64,000 bases of DNA from Kryptolebias marmoratus (GCF_001649575.2 NC_051448.1:20314328-20378327); one strand, 5' to 3'. Shown: positions 22,127-34,791, numbered from the stretch's first letter. Notes: generated from the sequence alone by a model not told the origin. Numbers and translations are program-made.

Positions 22127-23059
22127 TTGCGACCCCGGGTACGATACTTCATGAGTCTTCCATCTTTCAGCGCTCATGAGTTAAATGCCGTAAAGCGTGT
22201 CGCAAACCCACAATACGGAGCTTCTTTGCGAAATAGTTATTTTTTATTCTTATGTATGCAAAGAGACAACACTAATCCGTTCGTCGTAGCCTTAATTATG
22301 AAATAATTGCATGAGTAATTGATGAAATTGTGTTGGAGATGATAGAACACAAGTAGCATGATATACACTTTTCTGTTGTCCCCACGAGATCTATCGTCAT
22401 ATCGCCCAGCGCTACTGGGTAATTAAAAACAAAATGACACAGTTAGGTGCTTCAAGATTTTTTGTGTGTCGTGAACACTAAGAAACGCCATCACATGAGA
22501 GCAAAGTCAACTCTGCCCTGATAAATTGCAAACAAGTGTTTGTCTTGTGAGAAACTGATTTTTTTTTTCTCTTCCCAGGCTGTTTTGGAGGCAGCCAGCT
22601 GAATTTGTCCTGTTGCCGACAGAGACAGAAAGCCAAAGGGGTGGGGAAAAAAACAAAAAATTACTGACTTTGATTTGCACATCATTTGTTGGGAGATAAA
22701 TCAGTGTTTGAGCTTAAAAGGGTAAAAAAAACAGTGGAGGAACCAGACACAGCAAAGTGCTGCCTGAGGCTACGCTTTCCTTCCAACTCCTCAGCATGCA
22801 CCTCCAGATGCTGCGTGTTTCAGTCGGAGCCACCAGGGGTCACTGTTGTGCCTGTTATCCCCTTCATCAGCTCCTCTGGGTTTCTTGTAGGGATTCCTGA
22901 CAGGATTTATTTATTGATGAGTTAAACTAAGAATAAACAGGTAAACAAACCTGAGCTGAAGTTGTTTAGTTACTGGTTGCATGATGATCTTGGATGTCTT
23001 TTTCTTTTTCTTTTTTTAAAACGTTTTATATAAACAGTACATTTGTCTGCCGTGTCTGT
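22127..23059. other. Intergenic or intronic sequence, no gene seen
   Basis: No frame with splice signals that I would defend. Confidence 0.35.
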
Positions 23060-23590
23060 GAGTGTGTTTGTCTGTTAGCAAAAAATCTCATGACCCACCC
23101 AATGGATTTTAATAAAACTTTCAGAAGGTAATCTCTGGCGATACATCTACAACTGATTAACTTTTGGAGTCAACCCAATTCAAGATGGCTGCCACAGCCA
23201 ACTGACATTAGAAAACACAAATATTGCTGTGACTCGGCCAATTTTATAGATATTGAGGTGAAAATTAGTGTGGTAGTAACTGAGTGTTATTCATGACAAA
23301 TACTTTGAGCTCTACTTATTATGAGACGTCCTGGAATTACCTGTTGGAGTCAACCCTTTTGGTCTGTTAGCAAAAAATCTCATGACCCACCCAATGGATT
23401 TCAATGAAACTCTCAGAAAGTAATCATTGGATGAACATCTACAACTGATTAACTTTTGGAGTCAACGCAATTCAAGATGGCCGCCTCAGCCAGTTGACTT
23501 TGGCCAACAGAAAATACCTGTATCTCATGTAATTTTCAGGTTATTAATCTAAAATTCAGTGTGGTAGTAGCTGAGAGTCATCCTCGTTCA
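23060..23590 (+). repeat. ~300-bp unit repeat family, two tandem units
   Basis: Forward orientation. The block tctgttagcaaaaaatctca starts at 23071 and again at 23363, a 292-bp spacing, and each is followed by cccacccaatggatt, a shared variant that marks the two units as recent sisters. Each unit continues through ggagtcaac, caagatggc and ctgagtgt/ctgagagtc. Confidence 0.92.
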
Positions 23591-23662
23591 ACATGTTCAA
23601 CAAAATGCTCCAGCTTTTTTCCTTATGTTGAAGACACCCCGGGTCTGTCTCTGTCCCCGCAG

Positions 23663-23769
23663 TTCTCCCCGGTCCCGGCCTCCCAGCTGTTTTGTGAACA
23701 ACTGGCCCCGAGCAGCTGCCTAGAACAGCTGCGTGCCGTCTCCGCTCGGCCACTTCTGTCTACATCTGG
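23663..23769 (+). CDS. Candidate internal exon of an unidentified gene
   Basis: A strong acceptor (gtctctgtccccgcag, AG at 23661-23662) and a good donor (GG|GTGAGG, GT at 23770) bound 107 bases. The phase-0 frame is open throughout and reads FSPVPASQLFCEQLAPSSCL onward to RPLLSTSG, rich in Ser, Pro and Ala. Base composition is clearly higher in GC than the flanks. I do not recognise the protein. The next exon would have to start in phase 2. It could also be a 5' UTR exon of the CpG island transcript. Confidence 0.35.
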
Positions 23770-24689
23770 GTGAGGTTTGACTTTATTTCTTTGTTTTCTT
23801 CATCGTGCTGTCTGATTTTTTTTGTTAGCCAATCTTTTTGGTTCCAAATCAGTCTTGATGCTATCTTTGTCCTCTTTTCAGTATCCTGGGTTGAAGCATT
23901 TATGCTGCTTTTTTGTTTTTAATTTTTCATTTTTTACTCTGGTTTTTTACCAGTATCAATTAACAGAATATCAGAGGTACATTTACTTTGTTTACTATCA
24001 CCCTGAACCCACAATGATGGTTTTTGTCTTTTTTTATACCACTTAATGAATCCCACATGTAATCTGAGCTGTATTTGTTTGGTCAGAATACTTTTTTTTT
24101 GGTCTAACATCTGATAAAATGCACCAGTCTTTCCTGATTGTAAATCTTAGCTTTTAGCTGAAATATTCCCCGAGCAGAAACAGGAAAGGAAAGAGAGGTA
24201 ATGCACCAACAGGCTAAAAAGCTTGGGAATTTACTGGAAAAAAAATAAATAAAACGAGGTAATTAATGGTAGACTTGTCTCTCAGGAAGCCAGTGGGGTC
24301 GCCTCGCGTCCTTGCAGCTTTTAGTCGCCGTTTCTTTTGAGAAGAAGAAGAAGAACTTTGCCTTTTCTCTTTCCACCTGGCGTCTCTGATTTCATTCTTC
24401 TCCCTCTGACTGTATTTACATCCGGGGATTATTTTATGACTCGATATCTGTCGCGCGAGACTGTTGGAAGGATCCTTGTCAAAGTTCTAATGTAAACAAA
24501 CAAGTTGTAATTGTTGGCAACAAAACCTGACTGCTGATTTCACTTATTTAATATGAAATATTCTGTAGACTTTTGGTAGTGAATGATGTGTATTCAGTGA
24601 CACACATATACAAAAGATTTAAATAAAAAATATTGAAAAATGACGTATTTTGACAACTATTATGGCTTCAAGGATATCTGTCACTTGCT
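23770..24689. other. Sequence after candidate exon, no gene seen
   Basis: AT-rich with T runs. About 24280-24480 is less AT-rich, without a supported frame. Confidence 0.35.
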
Positions 24690-25008
24690 GCAGGAGGCAA
24701 AAGGGACAATACTGTTGGATGGATTTCAGTGAAAGTCTCATTAACTTTTGGAGTCAACTCAATTAAGATGGCCGCCCCAGCCAACTGATCTTAGAAAGCA
24801 CGAAAATGGATAAAACTCAGTCAGTATTAGAGATGTTGAGCTTAAATTTGGTGTGGGAGTAGCTGGCATTTACAAAAAGGGCGATAGCTCAGTCAACTTT
24901 ACGGATATTGAGCTAAAATGTGACTTGGTGATTGCTGAGACTGTTTCATAACACATCCTTTGATATCTCACAATATTGCACGAGATTGTGGACAAAGTCA
25001 TTTACAAG
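24690..25008 (+). repeat. ~300-bp unit repeat family, left part of an interrupted copy
   Basis: Forward orientation: ggagtcaactcaattaagat, gcccagccaactgatctt, then gagctaaaatttggtgtggg. It is cut at 25008 by an inserted DNA element and resumes at 25992. Confidence 0.85.
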
Positions 25009-25991
25009 TAAGGTTGGGCGATATGTAAAATCTTTTCAACCGATATTTGTCAGTCCAACAATTAACGATGGGCGATATATTCACGCAGGTGACGTCTGGA
25101 CTTTTTTCTTATCTCAAATGACAGAAAATATCTCTGCATACCGGCCACAAGCACACCTTCGGAGCACGTCTTTAGCACCGCTGGTAACCGCTGGTAACCG
25201 CTGGTAACCGCTGGTAACCGCTGGTAACCTGCGCACCCTGCTGATATGGCAAGCCGTGTGGGCCATATATTGCCACTTTTGCCACCGTCTGGCTTAAAAT
25301 GTTACTCAAAAAACACCGGGTTTTGGCTCAGAACACCGTAAAATGCAGCAGATAACCATTCAAAACACCGGTTTTAACGCCACCTTCTGAACGCCGAAAA
25401 CTACAACGTTTTATTTTGGTAATTGAACGCCGCTTTTTATGCGTGACACCAGTCGGTACACGTGACAGTGTAAAAAAGCGTCATTCAGTGACCAAAATAA
25501 ACGCTGTAACTTTCACTGCTTCTGACATTTATTACGCCGTATCAGACAGCGTTTTCTTAAACTTCCCATGGCCTGCTCATGCTTTTCTTATCCACTCAAT
25601 TTAAACTCCAGTCACCCAATAGAAGGAGTATAATTTTTTGGGGGGGAAAATAGTCATTTATTTATTTTGTATGCGCCAAATCGCTCAGTAGTTTTTTTTT
25701 TTATGGAAGCTCACGTTCCATGCTGGAGGAGTTAATTTTTATTGTTTAGGAAAAAACCCAGTGTCTGTTCCCCTTCCCACCACTGTGGTTATTGTTCAAA
25801 TAAATGTTTTCTGAACATATGCTAGTTTGAGTGGATAAATCGGCGCTACACTTGGTGGCACGAGGGGGAGGGTGGAGTGGGTGTTGCAAAGGCCAAAAAA
25901 CATAAAATAATGAATCGCTCCCAAAAACAGACCGTCGAATCGCTCAGCCTATCATCCATGGTTGATAAATTCGTCCAATCGCTCAACCTTA
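25009..25991. mobile_element. hAT-like non-autonomous element with perfect 8-bp target duplication
   Basis: Ends are TAAGGTTGGGCGAT on the left and ATCGCTCAACCTTA on the right, an inverted pair with one mismatch in 14. Both sides carry TTTACAAG (25001-25008 and 25992-25999). The interior is 983 bp with no transposase frame. Internal gcgatat and atcgctc sequences recur. Confidence 0.85.
25181..25229. repeat. 10-bp minisatellite, five units
   Basis: CTGGTAACCG repeated five times in register, the last ending CCT. It lies inside the element at 25009-25991. Confidence 0.95.
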
Positions 25992-26085
25992 TTTACAAGG
26001 TTTTGGCTATTTCTCTGCATAAGATGATCTCAGTCTAAAGAGCGGGGTGATGCGCATTCCTTCAAGGGCTGCTGGGCCATTACTT
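25992..26085 (+). repeat. ~300-bp unit repeat family, right edge of the interrupted copy
   Basis: Starts with the target duplication TTTACAAG and continues through gttttggctatttctctgca to the edge gatgcgcattccttcaaggg, the reverse complement of the edge seen at 20309 and 38955. Confidence 0.8.
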
Positions 26086-27585
26086 ACAATCCATTTTTTT
26101 TAGTTACTTAATGAATTGTTTTGACTTTCTGCAGTATGACTTTGTTAAAAGGCCAACAGTCTGTGTGAATAAACAGATTTAACTGCTTTGGTTTAGGAAT
26201 GAGAGGCAGAAAAACAGCTGAAGGTTGGCTATTTCTGATTAGGCCGATATAAGTCAAATAAGTTGGCGTACACTGAAGTTGTTTAGTCTTTAACTGTACA
26301 TTTCCTCCAACTGGAAGCTGCGTTTGAAGGATTGAGCCGTCAGAAAGCCCTGACATCACGCGTGACCCCCCCGAATCCTGCTGCCGATGTCTCGTTTGTT
26401 GGTTTTGTAACTCATCCGGCCTCGCTGCGAGCCGTGTCCTCCGCTTTTCCTCCTCCTCCCTGGGGCGGCTCAGGGGTTAATCGTGTCGGGAGCCGGTTTG
26501 CCACCAGGAGCATGACTGCACACTTGGCGTCCATAATTCAAACTTCTGCCCTGCCCTCTTTGATGCAGAGCTGAAGGATGGAGACACCAGCGGATCTCCT
26601 GGACCCCCACCCTCCCCAGTGGCACCAGCGTGACTAATCTCTGTCTGTCTTTGTGGAGACTAGAAACTGCTACAAAGCTCGGGATTTGTGTCGCGCCGTG
26701 CTGACAGGTCGGCCGGACGGATCCAACGACGACCTTCTGAAAGGGAGCCAGAGAGAGAGGTGTGTCCGACCTGAGGACACAAAGCCTTTCACTATCAGGC
26801 CTCGTCAAGGACAGGGATTTAGATTTACAAGAGACGAATAGTTTCGGCTTTCAGGAAGGATGAAATACAACCCGAGACTCAAATTTCAAAGTTTCAGTCC
26901 TGGCCTGAGAGAACTCACTGACTTAGTCTTTAAGATTTAGAAAAAAGGCTTTATTAGATAAACCAGTTAAGTAACCAAAGAATCTACAATTATTTTTTTT
27001 TTCCCCAAGATCAAGACCAAATAATAGCTAAAAGGTTTGACGTGGTGACCTTAAACAAGAAATAACACATTTTAAAATGTGTGGGAAAAAACTGAAGAAA
27101 GGATCTTTAAAATACTAGACCTCAGATATCAGATAAGATCTGTAGGAAGGTAATTATCGCCCGGTGCAACACGACGAGGAGACTTGGAAATACCCTTTGT
27201 TTGTTTGTCCGGTTTGTCTTGTGAGCTGGAGAACTTGAAAAATAAGCGACCTACCAACTTCCATTTTGGTTTGAAGATATGTCAACGATAGTTTGAAGAT
27301 ATGCATAAATTAGGTCGCTATTGAAAATTGGGTTGCCATGTCAAAAACCAAGATGGCTACTGCGATAGATGTATGTATACCGGCTACCCCTTTTATTTTA
27401 GGAAACTATACTTTAAAGCGAAATAAAAACTATAAAGCATAGTTTCTTCAAATGATTGGGGTGGTCAAAGATTAATCGATGACAGCAACTGGCCACCGTC
27501 TGATAAATTTACTCCCTCTACTCACCAGGATACGTCATCAGGTCCCATCACAGCATTTCAGTCAGATTAAGGTAGCAGCACCTTG
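26086..27585. other. Non-repetitive stretch, no gene supported
   Basis: About 26360-26850 has raised GC and CpG content but no exon that I can support with both splice sites. The rest is AT-rich. Confidence 0.35.
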
Positions 27586-28300
27586 ATCCTTTTCTTTTTG
27601 AGCCGTTCTGTTGAAGATCAGCTGCTGTTTGGTCCCAGCTCCAGCTGTCAGACAGATGGTCTCAGATTTGACTCCAGAGTCCTTTGGTTCCAGAGGAGTT
27701 CATGGTCGAGTCAATGGGCTTGTGGTTGCAAAACAAGCCCAAAGCATCAGCCTTCTACCACCGTGCTTCACAGTTGTTGGTATGTTTGTGCTGATATGCT
27801 GTGTCTGTTTTTTTTCCAGACATGGTGCTGTTCATTATGGGTGCACATCTCTTCTTTGGTGTCATCTGTTCAAAGGACGTTGGTCTATAACTGTAGAAAC
27901 TGAATTTGTGCTGCCATTGATTTTTTTTTGAGAGAAGAGGGTTTGACCTGGAACTTTTCCAAACAAGCCATACTTGTTTAGTCTTGTTCCAGTTTTCCTG
28001 TCTTGAACTTTAACCTTTAACTCACCAACTGGGGCTTGTAGTGTCTGAGATGAAGCTCTTAGTTGTTTTGCAGTTTTTCCAAGCATTGCACAGTCTGACC
28101 TTGGGTTGAATTTGCGAAGACATCGTTTCCTGGGAGATTGGCAGCTGTCTTTAATGTTTTCCACTTATGAATAATCTTTCTCTCTGTCGAATGATGGATT
28201 TGAAATACTTTGGAAATGACCTTTAACTCACTCCAGATCACTGCTGATGTCTTTCTGCCTCTGCGTTGTGTTAACACACACCTGCAAACTGACAGAACTC
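27586..28300 (-). mobile_element. Decayed Tc1/mariner transposon
   Basis: Minus-strand transposase fragments lie in two frames. The N-terminal helix-turn-helix region is at about 28059-28277 (IIHKWKTLKTAANLPGND), followed after a frameshift at about 27910-28120 by FNPRSDCAML, LRASSQTLQA and RLNKYGLFGK, all typical Tc1 blocks. Further on, near 27750, is KHGGGRLMLWACF. The C-terminal catalytic part is missing or unrecognisable. The copy is inactive. Confidence 0.85.
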
Positions 28301-29410
28301 CTGCTTTTATAGATGATGATCAGTTAATCAATACATTTGATCAGCAGCTCCTGGCTGCTACTTTTCAGTTTTGGCTTCAGTTTTGATTAATACAAAATGA
28401 CATGATGGAATCTGTTGTGTGTTTTTGTACACTTGAGGTTATACTTAAATCGTTATAGAACCGGTAAAGACCAGATTACTTTTTTTATTATGTCCTGATA
28501 CATAAAACCCTAGAACTGAAGGAGCTTGTACTTTCTTCCCATGACTCCAGCATGGAGTAAAAAATTTGTTTGTATGCCCAGCATACTGACATGCTTTTCA
28601 AATTTTAAATGAGAATCCGGAACAGCAGAAAAATATTTTATTACTGAGACTTGTTTGATATGTTGGCCGTTATTCTTGAGAAATAAATCATTGAAGTCGA
28701 AGACCAGACGCTTGAAGAAAAGCAAGCTGACATATTTGTTTTTTGCATTCAAGGTATGACTTGACTTATCAAACTATGCTGCAATAGACTGTAAATAACA
28801 GGACATCTGTGCTGAAACTGATGCAGTATTTGCCATTACTGGCAACATATATAAGTATACCGTTAGCATACAAATGAGCACCTGCATTAGAACATGAATA
28901 GGGTTAATTGTTTACTTAGAAACTAAAATGAAGTGGGCTAAGAACGGAGCCTTGTGGTACACCTGTATTAATTAAAAAAAAGGACAATTTCTCACCACAA
29001 ATGATTACACACTGTTCATGATTTGCAAAACATAATTTAAAACACTTAAAGCTTATCCCAGAAAAAAAATAAATCTAATCTTGTAGTTTCAGACTAAGAA
29101 TATTGTGGTTTAATGTGTCAAAAGCCAAATTTTTGACCCAATTCAAACTGAGAGAGAAACCACCTAGTTGACTCTGTTTCAGAGGATAAAATAGTTCTGG
29201 TCCCATTTCTTAATAATATCTTGACGCATAACTTTTTGTTGATGACTCTAAAGTAAGGAAACCATTTTTTGATTTATTTTTCACTCCAAGAATAAACCAA
29301 ACCAAAACTAAACATAGTTAAGAAAACATTTTCTTGTGTTGTCAGTAAATTAAATGTATCCTGTGATGTGACACTGCCCTCTAAAATGACTTGTACTAAA
29401 ATATCTATTT
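28301..29410. other. AT-rich intergenic sequence, no gene seen
   Basis: Near 28370-28450 there may be remains of the Tc1 terminus (tttttgtacacttgagg). Nothing else is recognisable. Confidence 0.35.
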
Positions 29411-29418
29411 ATCTATAG

Positions 29419-29951
29419 CTGCGGTCCCCAACCTTTTTAGCTCCACAGACCGGTTCATTATTATCAGACAGTATTTTCACGGACCGGCCTTTAAAGGTGT
29501 GCCGAATAAATACAACAAAATAAAATCATATGACTGGCATGAAAATGGGGGTATCCTCCCCTTCATGTTCTCAATATGGCGATGTTTAAACATTAAAATA
29601 AGAGACACCACAAATATAAAGTGCACAAAGAATACAACTCACCATAACGCTGAATCAGTGGGAGCCCTGAGCCTGTTTCTCAGTAACCAGACGGTCCCAT
29701 CTAGGGCTTCCAGAGATGTTTGTTTTTTACTCATTTTGCTGCTTGTGGGTTTGTTTTTAGCGGTAACGTATCACATGACCTAGATAAGCGTTTTGACACG
29801 CATCAAGAGTGAGTCATAGACGCATGTAGTGGAGAGAATCCGGTCATTTTTCAAAATAAATGTTGTTCAGACTCAGAAAATAAAAAAACGGAAATACTGT
29901 AAGTTAATTATTCTTTCTGTTCGGCCTGGGCCCAGGGGTTGGGGACCTCTG
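29419..29951. mobile_element. hAT (Charlie-like) non-autonomous element
   Basis: Left end ctgcggtccccaacc and right end, reverse complemented, cagaggtccccaacc: a 15-bp terminal repeat with two mismatches, of the common CAGnGGTCCCCAACC type. Flanks atctatag and atccataa match at six of eight positions, consistent with an old 8-bp target duplication. The 533-bp interior has no transposase. Confidence 0.85.
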
Positions 29952-29959
29952 ATCCATAA

Positions 29960-31499
29960 AAAGTGTTTTAAGTTTTTTGCCAACTTTCTTGTTATTATGT
30001 TATCTTCTTTGTGCTTCGGCTTTGAAACACCTGAAGTGTTGCTTCAATCTGAAGAAGTAAAATGTCAGATGCATCTACCTCTTGAATATTTTACCTCCTT
30101 CGAATAAAGCTGCACTAAAGATGTGTCTGGCTTGTAGATGACAACCCCAGATGAATTTTGGCCCCTTCAGGCAGAAGCACGGATCCTCAGGACATCTCCT
30201 GGACCATCCATCACTCCAGCTCCGATCCCAACATATTTATGGACCCTGTAATTGAAAGCAGGCCGCCCGATAGACTCTTTTTCTTCAGGTTTCTTGGATT
30301 AAAATTAAAGAAATCGGCGAAGCCTCGGAAACCACATGTAAAATATTACGAGCTCTGGACACTGCACTTTAAACTATTTGACTTGGGGGGAAAAAAAGGC
30401 CCCCGTCTGGGCAGAAGGGCTCTAAAAAAAGACAACCCTGTTCTTTATGTTTTGGATTAACCAGACGAAGGGGTTTCTCCATATCACCACTGGCACCACA
30501 GCTGTCACCATTTGTAGATTAGATATACTGACGGCTCTTGAAAAGGAGCAGGTGTTGCGTATTAGTGCCAGTATTTTACTCTCCCCCCCCCACCCCCCTT
30601 CTGAATGGGGGGCACAGAAGAAGGAAAAAAACTGTTGTGGTCAATAGAGTTGTCAGAGCGAATCACTGTAATATATAGCAATCTGAGCTTTGCTACAACG
30701 CCGTAGCTTCCCACTTTTCCTGAGGAGAAATAATGAAAGGGAAACGGGGGATGGGGGGAAGAACTAATGCGGTTCAGGTGGACGAACCCCAGAGACAGAC
30801 CAGAAACATGGGAATGTCTTTGAACGTTGGCCTTTTCCATCCTGCTGTCTCTTCACAGCAAGTTCTGCTGGACTTTATTGAGTTTGAGAGGATATTAAGC
30901 ACAGATGGAAACTTACATTCGATTCTAATATTCTTGTGTTTTTTAGTTTTTTTTTTCGTGGAAGGTAAATTTTAATTTACCATTCTATTTGTTTTTCAAA
31001 TGTTCCTGAATTTAGATCGGGCTTTTCATCTGTTACATTAAATCTTTCTTTTTTTTATGCCTACCTGAGCACAAATCCTGACGTCGTTTTTGAAGATGCA
31101 AGAGTCTGAAACTTAACAGTCATCAGTCACACGGCAGCCTGTCTTAGCTGATCAATAATTTATACCAATAATCTTTTAGTGGTTTTATTCGTATTCTTTT
31201 TGCTTAACACTTCAAATGTTGGTTGCCAAGTTACTTTTTTTTTACAGCCAATACTGAGCTTTATAAATCTGAGCAGCTCATGAATGATTTATGAAGGTGA
31301 TTTTTTTTTTATTTTTATTTTTGCCCGTCTGTACAACAGTTTATGATGTAGATAATTTAGTAATTTAGCTATGGGGCGTCATCTGCATCGGTATACATTC
31401 ATACCTGTTCTACAATTTGTTAAAGGCTCAATAATGGTGCTTTTGGACAACCATTTGAAGTAGTTCACCTGATCACATGTCAGTGGGTGATGATTTAAT
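29960..31499. other. Intergenic sequence, no gene supported
   Basis: Contains a C-rich run at about 30581-30600. An open frame at 30158-30460 was considered and rejected. Confidence 0.35.
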
Positions 31500-31721
31500 T
31501 GCCTGTGTGTGTGTATGTCTGTTAGCAAAATATCCCATGAACCACTGGACATGTTTTAATAAAACTCTCTGAAACTAACTATTAGCTGTACAGCTACAGC
31601 TGATTGTTTTGCGTCAGCCTGATTCAACATGGCTTCAACTAAGTAAATTTTGCAGGTATTGAGCTAAAATTTAGCGTGGTAGTAGCTGAGACACATCCAC
31701 AGCACATGCTCTGAGCGCCAA
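31500..31721 (+). repeat. ~300-bp unit repeat family, one partial unit
   Basis: Forward orientation: tgtctgttagcaaaatatcc, ccactggacatgttttaat, then ttagcgtggtagtagctga. It ends where the LINE-2 tail begins. Confidence 0.85.
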
Positions 31722-32285
31722 CCAATGTATTTATATAGCACTTTTCCACAAGGCGATTCAAAGTGCTTTACAACACAGAGACAACGATCGGGTACAGAAT
31801 CAAATACAGCAAACATCATAGAAACATCATAATCAAATATAGATCAATCATGTATAATCTAAATGAAATATAGGATAATCGAAACAAAATCATGAAACTA
31901 AACATATCTAAACATGATGTAAAACAGTCAAAATAGTAGCTAAAATAATCTAAATAAAATCATCATAAAGTTAAAGCTGAACTAAACAACAATTAAACTA
32001 AGACAGTCAAAATATGAGCTAAGATAAACTAAACTAAATGTACAGGAAGGCTAAGTAATCTAACATAAACTGAAACATGACAATGCTAAGCTAAGGGTAC
32101 AACATGACTAATAGTACCAAAAGGCCCACTAAACAGCCAACAAAAGAATTACTAAGATAACTAAACTAAAATCACGATGAAGTTAAAGCTGAACTAAACA
32201 ACAATTAGGAATCTAACAATCTAACAATGTCTAAAATATGAGCTAAGATAAACTAAACTGAACTACATCAAGCGAGATCTTTGTT
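31722..32285 (-). mobile_element. LINE-2 3' end and associated AT-rich sequence, with 212-bp internal duplication
   Basis: Positions 31722-31773, read on the minus strand, give gtaaagcactttgaatcgcc and aagtgctatataaatacatt, the tail of teleost LINE-2 elements (compare 56605-56655). The AT-rich part to the right repeats a segment containing ttaaagctgaactaaacaac at 31971 and 32183. Whether it belongs to the LINE 3' UTR is uncertain. Confidence 0.5.
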
Positions 32286-34252
32286 TAAAACTTTGGCATG
32301 CAATTCAGTAGGCGATATACAGTACATTCTTTCAATGAGTGCTACCTTTGTTGTTTGGGCTGTTTGTAGCCTTTATACTGATGTTTATTGGATCTTTTTA
32401 TAGCTCCAGCTTCAAAAGAGGTAGATTTTTAGCTTAATAGGAACTCTTGGGTGATGTAAGAGGATGTGATTGGCCTACACATAAAAGTACATTGATTGGC
32501 CAAGAAAAATTAACGTTTTTTCAACACCTGCACTATTAAAACTTAATTTGCACTGCTAAAGTAGTGTCAGCTTAACTGTCTCCGCTGCCCGCTTTGACGG
32601 GCTCTTCTTTGAATGTGTGCAGCACAAAGTAGACTGATCTGGTGTAAGTGTCTTGGCTTCTGCAACTCCTTACTCTTAATGAATGGTGCTCTCTCAAACC
32701 TGGCTATAAAAATTAAACCAAAAACCCACAGCCCACAATTCCAGCCACAGAGTCCTCTACTGTTGTTGTTGGTATATATCTTGTATATAAGACAAGGCCG
32801 TACTGACAGTTGCACGATCACAAGGTTCCTCAGGCAGTGTGAAAGCAAACACGTCGGTCTTTATAACCATTCTGTAGTGGAACTAACAGTATTCATAACT
32901 ATTTGGTCTGAAACGCCATATAATTGAAGTTGCGTGTGTAAAATCTTGAAGATGATTCTTATTTTCAGGGTAAGAATTAAGGTCTTATCATTCCCCCTGA
33001 TAAATGTAACTTTGTTCTTTCTTAAGTTGGCATAACATTGTGGTCAACATTCTTTGGGGTCTACTGATGCTGTACTAAGCACACTGACAAAAAGACGTAG
33101 AGTCAAGCGTACCAACACTGAGCTGCTTGCAGATGTGCCTGGTTTTTATTCAGTTTACTGTGCTCAGGGGTAGCTGGTGCCAATTATTTCACAAAATTAA
33201 TCGGCTGACCGATCAATTGGTCAACCTCCAATGTTTAGTAAATGTGTTCCTTCACTGTATTTGTCTTTAGTTGGGAAGCTCCTCAAAACAAATCCCATCA
33301 GACAGGGCCCTAGTTTCTCCCCCCTGCAGAGAGCAGCCTCATTAGGATTTGTTGCACAAACCGGAGAATGTTGACTGGCTGAAAGAGCGAGCCGGCCCAC
33401 TCTCCCTGGGACACATGTTTCTTACTGAGGCCTGACCCCGGAGCTCCGGGCCTTGTCGAATCATATTTGGCTCAAGTGCCTCCCAGTCATGGGCTCGGTT
33501 ACCTCTGAACTCGTCTCTCTGAGGCCGGTATGCAAAACAGGGCTTAAGGTTTTAATAAAAGGAGAAGAGCTTGTAGTTAATATCGTGACACGGCTGTAAT
33601 GTGGCGTATCCTCCACCTTCTGCTGCTGTTCTGAGGCTCCTGTTGTAACAACCCGAGACTCAGGTGATGTATGAAAACACTCAGGAATGTTGAGCTTCAC
33701 GCAACACAAACCAATAAAATCGGCATTGGTAAGCAGCAGCCAGGTGCTGCTAATTAAATTCTTTGATTAAATGATCACCGGTGTATGCCGTTTGCTGCTC
33801 CGGAGCATTCAGGTGTGTGTTAACACAACGTGAAGGAGGAATAACATCAGTGTTAGTGTTAGTATTAGAGGAGCCTGGCGTTTTAGAGAGTTTGTGCAGA
33901 AACAAATGGTGCAAACCTCAGTGAACCATGGTGGCGTTTTTAAAGAAGAGCAGGCCAAAATTCCTCCACATTCCTCTGTCAGAGACTGGGGGAGTCTCAT
34001 AAAAGACAAATAACTTACTACAGCTGATGGTGGTTCTACCAGCTGCTGATATATTTACTGAATTAGATTTCACACGCTGCTTTTGCATTTTGGTGTAGTT
34101 TCTGTTCAATAATCATTGACACAATGTTATTTGTCATGCGTTTCGATTATTTGGTGGTTTTTATTGAGCAAACTATTAAGATAGGCGTATTTTTCACTTT
34201 GTTTTAATATGTTAAAATTAGAATTGAAAAATGATGTGCTCTCTTTTATTAA
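32286..34252. other. Intergenic sequence, no gene seen
   Basis: About 33290-33500 is unique-looking and less AT-rich, a possible conserved element but not a gene. The aatcggctgaccgatcaatt stretch near 33200 resembles the tip of a fish DNA transposon. Confidence 0.35.
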
Positions 34253-34575
34253 TCCATCCATTTTCTTTACCCGCCTGTTCCTGGTCAGGGTCACGGGGGA
34301 GCTATCTCCAGAGGTCAGTGGGTGAGGGGTGGACAGGTCGCCAGTCCATCACAAGGCCACAGAGAGACAAACAACCATTCACACTCACCACCAAGGACAG
34401 TTTAGAGTGGCCAATTAACCTAACACGCATGTTTTTGGACTGTGGGAGGAAACCAGCGTACCTGGAGAAATCCACTCATGAAAGTGGACAACAGAAAGGT
34501 CTCAACCCGCAGTTGAACCTGCAACCTTTTTATTGCGAAGCAACAGAGTTAACCAACTGCTTCATCATGCGGCCT
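34253..34575 (+). repeat. Teleost dispersed repeat (catccattttctttaccc type), copy 2
   Basis: Same ordered blocks as at 10931: ccattttctttacccgcc, gacaggtcgccagtccatca, acaaccattcacactc, cacgcatgtttttggactgt. It includes a fuller middle section (gggaggaaaccagcg). Confidence 0.88.
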
Positions 34576-34791
34576 GCTTTCTTCTCGCCATGATTTCTTT
34601 TCTTTTTAATCCAGCAAGGATTCGCTCATCTGAGTAGGGATGTGGCATTCAGACGGTTACTGGAACTAACTTTACTGTTTTCTTTGACTTACAGATCAGG
34701 CTGACAGAAGTGTCAGTGTTTTTTGTATTAAAAAGTTTAGAATGAGTTTTAGTCAGTGTTGTATTATAAGCACTCAGGTGAAACTTTCGTC

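Noticed and set aside
26561..26640. Possible exon after gatgcag, reading LKDGDTSGSPGPPPSPVAPA then stop
   Set aside because: The acceptor is weak (no pyrimidine tract close by) and there is no matching upstream donor or known protein.
30158..30460. 100-codon open frame (DPQDISWTIHHSSSDPNIFM segment)
   Set aside because: No ATG near its start, no donor or acceptor that fits, no recognised domain, and its second half is low-complexity.
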